Source: Ligula intestinalis
Taxonomy: Eukaryota > Platyhelminthes > Cestoda > Diphyllobothriidea > Diphyllobothriidae
DNA length: 64,000 nucleotides
Assembly (NCBI GenBank): GCA_036362985.1
Contig: JAYGXS010000008.1
Span: forward strand, 18,429,746-18,493,745
Direction: 5' to 3'
The position numbers and the translations under genes are program-made. The first letter of the stretch is position 1; each line of letters begins with the position of its first letter. Positions 42,501 to 51,500 of this stretch are shown here, in pieces. Under the pieces are notes generated by a model. It worked only from the letters and a program-made list of their open reading frames with translations. It was not told the DNA's origin and did no database searches.

Positions 42501-45500
42501 GAAACTGGCCTTCAAAACTCTGTCATCTGTCTGTAAGAGGCTCAGGGGTATACGCCATGCGTGCCTTTCTACTATGGGCAAAGCGACATCGCTCAATTGT
42601 CGAAAGTCACCCATACGTTAAAACTATTGTGGTACTTTTTTCACGGGAGTAGGTGAAGTTAAAATTTCGCTGACTCAAAGCGCATCTCACGAGGACATTC
42701 TACAATGTACTTTACTTATTTTCCTCTACAAAGCGTGATTGTGATGCTGTTGAAAGCAAAAGAACCAATAGGAAGTTCGAAGGAGCTTGCCTATCTTCCC
42801 CAAATAAACTGAAGTGAACTAAATTCAGCTAATAATTAGTTTATACACATTTGTATATCAAACATCAGCAAGAAGCCTGCTATTCAACTTCTGGACGGGT
42901 CTTAAGTTGCAGCGAGTAGTCACACCCTCTTTGGGAGTCGCATATATTGTTATAGTTATCCCAGATTTTTTCTAAATTTGTTTCTTTGACAGGTTATTAT
43001 TGAGATTCATCGTGTAGATAATCAGGCGTATACAATCCGCATATTCCCGATCACTACTGACCAGAAAATGGGCTCGCGGCCTAAGGGTTAAGTGTCACAC
43101 TCAAGGAACAAAATGTCACGGAATCGAATTCCAGGGGATCCACGCCCGGTATTGAATATGACTGGCTGATGACGGCTGATAAGCTAGAAATGGCTATGAC
43201 AATCTCCCCTATCTTTATGAGCACCACCTTATCTGCGCATACTAAAAGTCGCCGTGAGATCGTCTGCGAGGGCCCTGAAGTGAACTCCAAGGAGCTACAG
43301 GATAAATATGTTCTGTAACCAGATCGATGAACCTCAAGCTATCATACATTGGTTCATATAAAAAGAGGCATATTATCAGCAAATAAAATCAATGAACTTA
43401 CAGCTTTCTTGTCCGTCACTTGCAAAGGCCCGCGTTCCGAAAAACCGGTTTTCGACTTGACTTTATCGAGCTGAAATGAGATGCAATAAAATACTCAACT
43501 TATTATTTTCAACAAACGAAATCGTGGTTTTCTCCACAAACAGTTTGCTCGCGTGAGTTAGTGGAATGCTTTAACCCATGTTTCCTGTACATACACCGAA
43601 AACACGACCGCCAAGGTTGAGTGAGCAGCAATCACTATACCACTAACTTAACTCTTGCAGGTACGTGCACTTTCCTCCAGCCGTAGAGCCATTTCGCTTG
43701 TCTCAGGCCACAAAAATCAGCTGCGCTCCGAGGATGCATGGTGACTTGTACGTCGTAATGACTACTTCAATGAAGTTGGTTCACGGCGTGCGCTAACAAA
43801 CACACACACCCTGTATTTTAGTGCAAGATGGCGGTGATATAAGTGTGTGGAGTGAATAACAAGAAAAGGGTTACGTCTACGCGTACTAAACATGGTCTAC
43901 GTTACAATTTTGCACCAATCAGGCTCTAGTAAGGGGGCACCTAATCTTATCTGAATGCATGCATTAAGACTTTATTAAGGATAGATTATAGGCCTCATCA
44001 AAGTAATCCAAAGTCCCATGTTTATATTTTACAGCAGCAATGAATCAATAAAGTCTAATCCTTTTTGCGTGCAGTAATAGCATATCTGTTGAACCATATA
44101 TTTGCACAGGAACCAAGCCTTCCTTCTTATCTCTACGTTTATGTTGTATCTAAGAATCTACGTATGTACAGTATAGAGGGCATCATTTAACTTGTTTTTC
44201 AATAGTTGCAGTGACTGGTTCATCTAACATTATATGATTACTTTTATTTGCTGTCGTTACATGAAAAGAATAATTTCTCGTATTACATGTTTACATTTTT
44301 GCAGGATTATTTGATACCCTGGTGATACTTGAAATCTGTCCTTACCATTAACTTCACCTTGAAGGGGGGGGAGCGTAATTACGATCCCACATGCATTCCT
44401 TGTGAGGACCGTGTTAAACCATTCTTTGGCCTTTTTTACAGCCGCGTCGATGGTTTTACTGTTTATAGGGAGGAAATCAGGTATTGAGTCGACCCTACGG
44501 TTTAATACTGGTGGTCACTTCGAGTCCGGCTGGCCGCAACGGCCAAGGTAGCTAAAGCTCCTGTCAAATGGGCTTCCTGGTGTATAGACCACAGAGCCGT
44601 TTATGCAGATGTGTTAGTCTTGCGGGCCTATGATCCTGTCCCAAAGGGCTGCACCATAATTCATCGCTCAAGCGATTTGACAGTTTACAACAGAAAATTC
44701 ACACCATTCGACCGACATTATGCAGTCTCATCGGTATCGGACCAACAACTGCAGAGCGAATTTTTGTAAGCTGTGGGTAATTAATCTTTGCGTCGAAGAA
44801 CCTCTCCCATACCTATGCCTGGCAGCAAAAAGTGTTGACTGATTTAACTGGGCTTTGGATTTCTGCTAGCGAGATAATAGGCCGACATACTCACTTATCT
44901 CCAGCCTAGAAGGCGTGAAGTACACACTGTTACATGCCACGACGTTGCTCACGGTGAAGGACGCCGGATGTTTGCAAAAATCGTTACGTTTCTACTGTTT
45001 CGGTTGACTGGATTTCTGCGCATGCATTGTAACATCAAAGTCAATTTCGAGGATAGTAAGATGCTCACCAATCTGGTTACGGAACTTGTCTCGTGCCTTG
45101 GAGCCCAATCTAGAGTTCTCGCAGACAGTCGCATAATGACTTTAAATATATGATGAAGTGGAAGCAATAACGACAAGGGAGACCGGAATGGCCATTTCTG
45201 GCTTATTAACCGTCCTCAACCAGTCATACCTAATCTCTAGGTGAGCACCCCACTATCGTCATATTCCCGATCGCAATCGAAAAAGATAACGGACCGTGGC
45301 GCCGTGGCAGAATGTTGCACTTAATAAGCAAAGGTCGACTGACTGATGACGGCTAATAAGTCAGAACTGGCTTATCCGGTCTCCTTTGTCTTGTCGGTTC
45401 CACTTCATCGTAAAAGGCAAGTTACCATGCAACTGCCGGCGGTAGCTCTAGACTGAGCCAAAGTGCAAAGCGGGCTGAGCATATTCCGTAACCAGATCGT

Positions 45501-48500
45501 GAGTGTCCTACGATCATCATCTTCCCGACCGCAGCTGACAAAGACAGTAAGCCCGTAGTGCATTGATAGTGTTGCACTCAACGACCAAAAGCCGCGGATT
45601 CAAATTCCAGACTCATCACCCCAAGGATTGGGTATGGCTGGCTGAGGAAAGTCAATAACTCAGAAATGGCTATTCCGGTCGCCCTTGTCATTGTCAATTC
45701 CACTTCATCAAAGTCAATTACCGTTCCGATTCCATTGATTAAAGTTTGCTCTTTTGAACAGGAGTCTGGAACTCGCTGCAATACGACCACTTACTCGTTT
45801 CAGGCCTTACCGTTTAAGAAGCGAAATGTTGAGGATAGAGCCGTCAGCGTTCTAGAAGGCAATGTCTTCTCTCTTTCTACGAAAACATGTGTAACTGGCT
45901 CGTCGCAGTCCGTTCAAGAGCGTTAATTGAGAAAGCTAAGGCAAATTATGGTTGCAATTTTCGTCAGCATCCCAAACGCACCGTCTGTTGTAACACCCGC
46001 TGCTGCATTTTGATTGCATTAAAGCCTCGTCTGCGAGCTCCATCTACGAGCATTTCAGCTAATGTGGGAGCTACTCGCAGAAAAATTGTCCACATTTACG
46101 AGCTTTTGCTCAGTTAGCGAGTTGTCCGTGCATATGTGTGGGCATGTGTCCACCGTTCAATCTTGATCCCGGGGCGTGGGTACTCGGTCACCTGCAGCCA
46201 ATCAGTGAAATGATGCAGTGTGATTAGCAACGATTTTCAAAACGAGCGTTTCGCACGACGAGCTCGGTGCTGGAATGGATTAACCTCGTTAGCCGAGGTT
46301 CCACTGTAATGCAAACTGCGACGAGTCATCGCTCGCGTCTCTGAACACATGTCAGTCCCGACTGGTGATGAAGAGGCCGCCGATCACTTCAAATCAGACC
46401 CCTTAAAAATCTATGAAAATGTGAGCACAGTCCTAATCTAGGCATTCCAGATTTATACCTGGTCAAACAAAGTCGCTCCCTCACCTCTAGTCGAAGCCGG
46501 TCGAGCTCATTTTCCGACGTGATGCGGCGATTTTGGCAGACCTGAAGTTCGTCCTTGAGCTGTTGATTCTCATTCTCATAAAAATGTCTCTTCTCCTCCA
46601 AAGCATCCAGCTCGTTATTGAGACGTACGCTTACTTCTTTGGCGACACGAAGTTCATCCTGATAAATGTAGGAGGACAAAAATAAGAAATAGTACTAGTA
46701 TTTGTTGTTTTTGTAATCGCAGTGGTATCAGTGCTGGCAGTTGATTCTACTATGATAGGAGTATTTGTTGTAGTACTACTTAAAGCCGTAGTAGAAGTTT
46801 TAATAGCAGTAGTAGTCGTAGCAGTTGTTGGTGTAGCAATAAAAGAAGCAGTATTAGTTATAATGGGAACGGTATTTGTTCTTATAATAATAGGTAGAGT
46901 AGAAGTAGAATTAAAATAGTATCAGGAGTAGTAGTAGCAACAGTACTAGCAGTATCGGTTGTTCCCGTTAAAGCAATTTAAGCACTTATACTTTAAGTAT
47001 TGATAGCAGTTAAATAATACTGTAAGTACTAGTAGTTATTTTAATAATGTTACACGTAGTAAGAATAGTACTCTATGCAGTGTTAACAGTTATAATAATA
47101 GTTGTCGTCGTAATAATTGAAATAGGAGTCTTATTTGCTGTTACAACAGTAGAATTAGAAGCAGCAGTATACATAATAATAATACCAGTAGTAATAGTAT
47201 TAGTGGGAGAAGTATTAGTAGATACGGACGCAGAAGGAAGAGCAACACGGAAAGACAAAACTGAAGCTCAACCTGCTAATTGTAGGAGGAAAACAATATG
47301 CTATAATGCGGGTAGCAGTTGTTTATGCTATTGTTGTTTTAATTGCAGTGGAAATATAAGAAGTTCGTATTGTTATAATGGTAGCAGAATTAGTAGTTCT
47401 TGTGTTAGTAGTAGTCGTACTAACACTAGTTTTTTGTTGCGATACTATTGGTTTCAGTAATATTTGGTTGAATGGTAGGAGACATAGTACCGGTAGTAGT
47501 TGATGTTACAGTAATTGAATAACAGCAAGTAGTAGTAGTATTATTATTTAGGGCAGTAACAGAAGAAGTACTAGCAGCAGTTGTTGGCATTGTAATTTCA
47601 ATAGTTGTAATGGTAGTAACAGTATTAGTTTTTGTTGTTGTAATCTTAATGTAAGTAGAAGTATATGTAGTAGTACTAATAGTATTAGCAATGTAAGTAA
47701 TAATATCAGTACTGGTCGAAGTAGTGGTGATTTGGTAGTATTCACTATATTTCTAACGATCTTAACAGTAGTAGAAAGAGTTGTTGTTCTTTTACGAATA
47801 ATATAACTAGTAATAGTTGTTACAGGAACAGCAGAAGTAGTTGTTTTAGTATTAATAGCAACGGTAGTAGCCATAGCGGTAGCAGTCATAACTGTTGTTA
47901 TAATGGAAGTTAAACTGGAAGTTACATAGTAGCAGTAGTGATTATTGTCGTTATAGTGGTTGAAACCATAGTATTAGTAGAATTAGCAGTAGTAGCAGTA
48001 GTAGTATGGATAGTAGTAAAGATGATAGTACTGTTAGCGATAGTTGTTGTAATAACTCTACTACAAGTGACAATGGCGGTAACAATAGTTATCATAGTAG
48101 TATAAACGGTCGCAGTAATAACTGTTGTTTTCATAATTAACGTAACAACATTATCAGTAACAGTTGATATTATCGAACAAACTTCGAGATTTCGGATGTG
48201 TGCGACGTCAGTCTCGCTGTAGAGTTCAGATTCCAGACGAGCCAGTCGTTCCTCAAGGTTGGCCCTCTCATTCTCGCACTGCTCAAGGCGTCGTTCAGCC
48301 TTGCGCAGTTTAAATTGGAATATCCGTACGGTCTTATTGGCTGTGTCAAGGTCACGCTGCATCTCACGCATGCTGTCCCGATCTTCCTCCTGAAGATTTT
48401 GGAAGAAAGCAGTATTTTAGGAGAACATCTTATAACCAAAACATCATAGTACCCACGACATCGATAGCTCCTTCAAGAGGGAGAGATGTAGTAGCAGCTT

Positions 48501-51500
48501 TGTTAACCGATCGACAAACACAAGAATAACAGATAGAAAGGCAACTACGACGTCGCGGCAGGCCTTGCTGGCAGTCCGTGATCAGCATCCCTGCGCTGAG
48601 TCATCTTTTATTCACTTGCCAAGCTTTGGGTACTCATGCATGACAACCTTCCCGGCACTCTTTTAATCAATCGCTGCTAGAGACGCTTGCGTTGTTTTGT
48701 CCGCCTCACGTTTCCTGTTGATTCGCTGCTTAAAGTGCACGTTAGCTGGAAACCAACCAATGCGCGCCATTTCATTTGATTGACCGTAGGCGACAGGGGA
48801 CACACCTCACAGTCGAGGCTTCCCAACAGCAGACAAATACGGACAAAACTTGTCTAAAGACAGAGCTGGAAGCTAGCGCGTGACAGAGTCCTTTGTGCTG
48901 TTCTTTTCTTGCAGTAGTGACGTTGAGTTCGGTCAATTTTAAGATGAGGCGATAAGTTTGCTTGTTCCAAGAAAGGCGCACTTTTAAACTACCCCATGAA
49001 TTGGATGAGCATCAAATGACGAGAAAAATTGGTCCTGATTGGAGTCCAAAATTGGTGTACAACGTCTTCGTAACAGTAGGACACGCTTACTGCTGAGAGG
49101 GTAGTGAAACTCTCAGATGAACCTTGGTACACTTGAAATTTCAGAAAAGGCCGTGTGTGGCACGTGCAGACGGACTTTACAACTTCGTCAGTGACTGTGA
49201 CTGCGCCTCCTCCCCGTCCGGTAGTCCTCAATTTGTCTCCTTATCCGAAGACGACGCATTGGGTTGATGCAGTGCAAATACGCTCCACTATATTATTGGT
49301 ATTTATTATCACTTGCGATGGATAAGCTATGACCAGCTGTGGTGTCATCTGTAGCAAGCAACAAGCAATGTGCGCTTACCTGAAAATGATCGTGCATTTC
49401 CTCAATTTCCCTCTGCATCTCCTCTAGTTCTTCCTTCAGGACTTCATTCTCCTCCATGACGTCCTGACACAGCTGCTCAACCTCGTTCAAACGCTGACGC
49501 AAGTCACCACCTCCCTCGCCCTCTAGGGTGCTAAGGACGGGGGCTTGTTTCGCTGAACCCAGATCTCCAGCCTCGACCTGATCACTTTCGGGCAGTCGGA
49601 GTCGTTCCCTGGGAAAAAGAGACAGAGGACAAATTGCATGTAAGTGACGATCACGTCGGGGTCACCAGTTTTGGTCAAGCTACAACGGCAGTGACTACGA
49701 AGACGTCGGGCTGGGGCATGAAATAAACTAAAAACTCACCAACACAAACATGAACCTGAAACCTACCGGAAATACGCGACCCAATTTCGGTTTCTGGAGA
49801 GTAAATAGTCAGGATCGAATTAATTTAAGAACCACACCCCTCTCCCCACCACAGTAGAGGCATGGGTCTCAGATGTAAGTTAACACAGTTGACACATAAA
49901 TCTCGTCGATTGACCAAGTTCTGTGGTTGGACATGATCGAAGACAAGGATAGAAAGCGAGACGGGTGCTTAAACCAAAGAAGACGGAGGTCTACCAGCGG
50001 CAGGACAACAACGCATCACCCTACGGGGGAGATCAGCGTACAATCTCCGCTATCCTCTTTACACACACTGATTGAAAATGGAAGTAAGTCACTGCTCACG
50101 ATTATCTAACCAACCAACTGACGGTAAACAATCAATACAGCGAAAACAGGTGATCCTAAATTCCATCCCTTCAAACGTTTTCTGCACCCGCGAACCCTTT
50201 TCTAGGATTTTCGCTGCCAAGAATGCTGCAATTTTTCCTGCTTCGAAACTGTACGGATTGAGGTTTTTCTGGAAGCATTTGTCCTTTAAAAAGCATAAAG
50301 TTTTCTTAATATCTCTTAGCTTCACTTTATCTCGCTTCCAACCAACCTGGAAGGTCATGCACGACTTGGACTCATTTGGCGCGCAGCTGCAAATCTATTA
50401 CCTACGCCTTATGAAAGGTCAACTAAAATTCTAAAGAGTGTTTTCAACTCGAATAAATTACTCAAGAAGCGCTGTAATACTGATGATCGTATAGTCTAAT
50501 CTAATGATATTTCTGTCGAGTCGGATGTCGGCTTTTTAAAGAACTTCATTTTGACTGCCTACAATGAATACACTCCGTAAATAGAGGCTACTTCAGTAAC
50601 ATGAACTTTTCTCTTTAATTAAAATGCTCTTATATATTCAAATATCGTGAAAGAGTAGATGAGCTGAGCCTTGAACAGACATTTAATGACCATATTTATG
50701 AACCTATTTGAATCAAACGATGTTTCTTCTTCGAACAGAAAATGTGACAAAGCAGAAATGTCCTACAAATTACCGACAAGATGACATGCATGCTTTCCTT
50801 AAAATGCATACGGATTTATAAGAATGTCAGCAATTGATTTAAGTAATCATGGCAATTAAATAGTTTTTTTTGTAGTGAGTTTGGCTTTCGCGGAAAACTG
50901 GCAAGATGTGCATTAAAACGCCGGCATGCTGGCGTGACTTAATCGATATTCACAATCTAAACCGACAAGATAACGAGCCTGCGTCTAAATTGGTGCAACT
51001 TTGAACTTCTAATCAACAGGTGGCGGATGCGAGCCCTGGATCATGCAAACCTGGAATTGGGTATGGTTTGCTACTGATGACCATTCTATTCTTCCTTGTT
51101 CTTATCAGTATTGTTCTTCCGCCTATAGTACTAGCCGCCGTGTGCTTGCTGGCAAGACTCAAAAGTGAGGCACAAGACAGAACATGGCGAGTGAGTTCCG
51201 TAACCGATAGGTGAGCGCTTATCCGGCAGTATTACAACCCCCCACGTAATCCCTCCCCTCGCCTTTCAGAACTGCAACTGGTATCCTCCTTGATAAGTCA
51301 CCCATTGTATGGCAGAATTATGTTGGCCTTCTTTGTTTCAAGTAACTTAAGTGTCCTAAATGAACCCTCCATATGAGCAGGGAGGTCCCAGTAACACAGG
51401 AGAGGACTTATAAGATGCCCATCTAAGGTTACTCAGGCTGGCGCAAAGCGATATGTCTCACCGGTAGGTCTTAATCTCCTCCTCGAGGTGTGTGCATCGA

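Noticed and set aside
46722..47889. Val/Ile-rich and Thr-rich open frames
   Set aside because: They come from the trinucleotide repeat that fills the intron and lack any family match.
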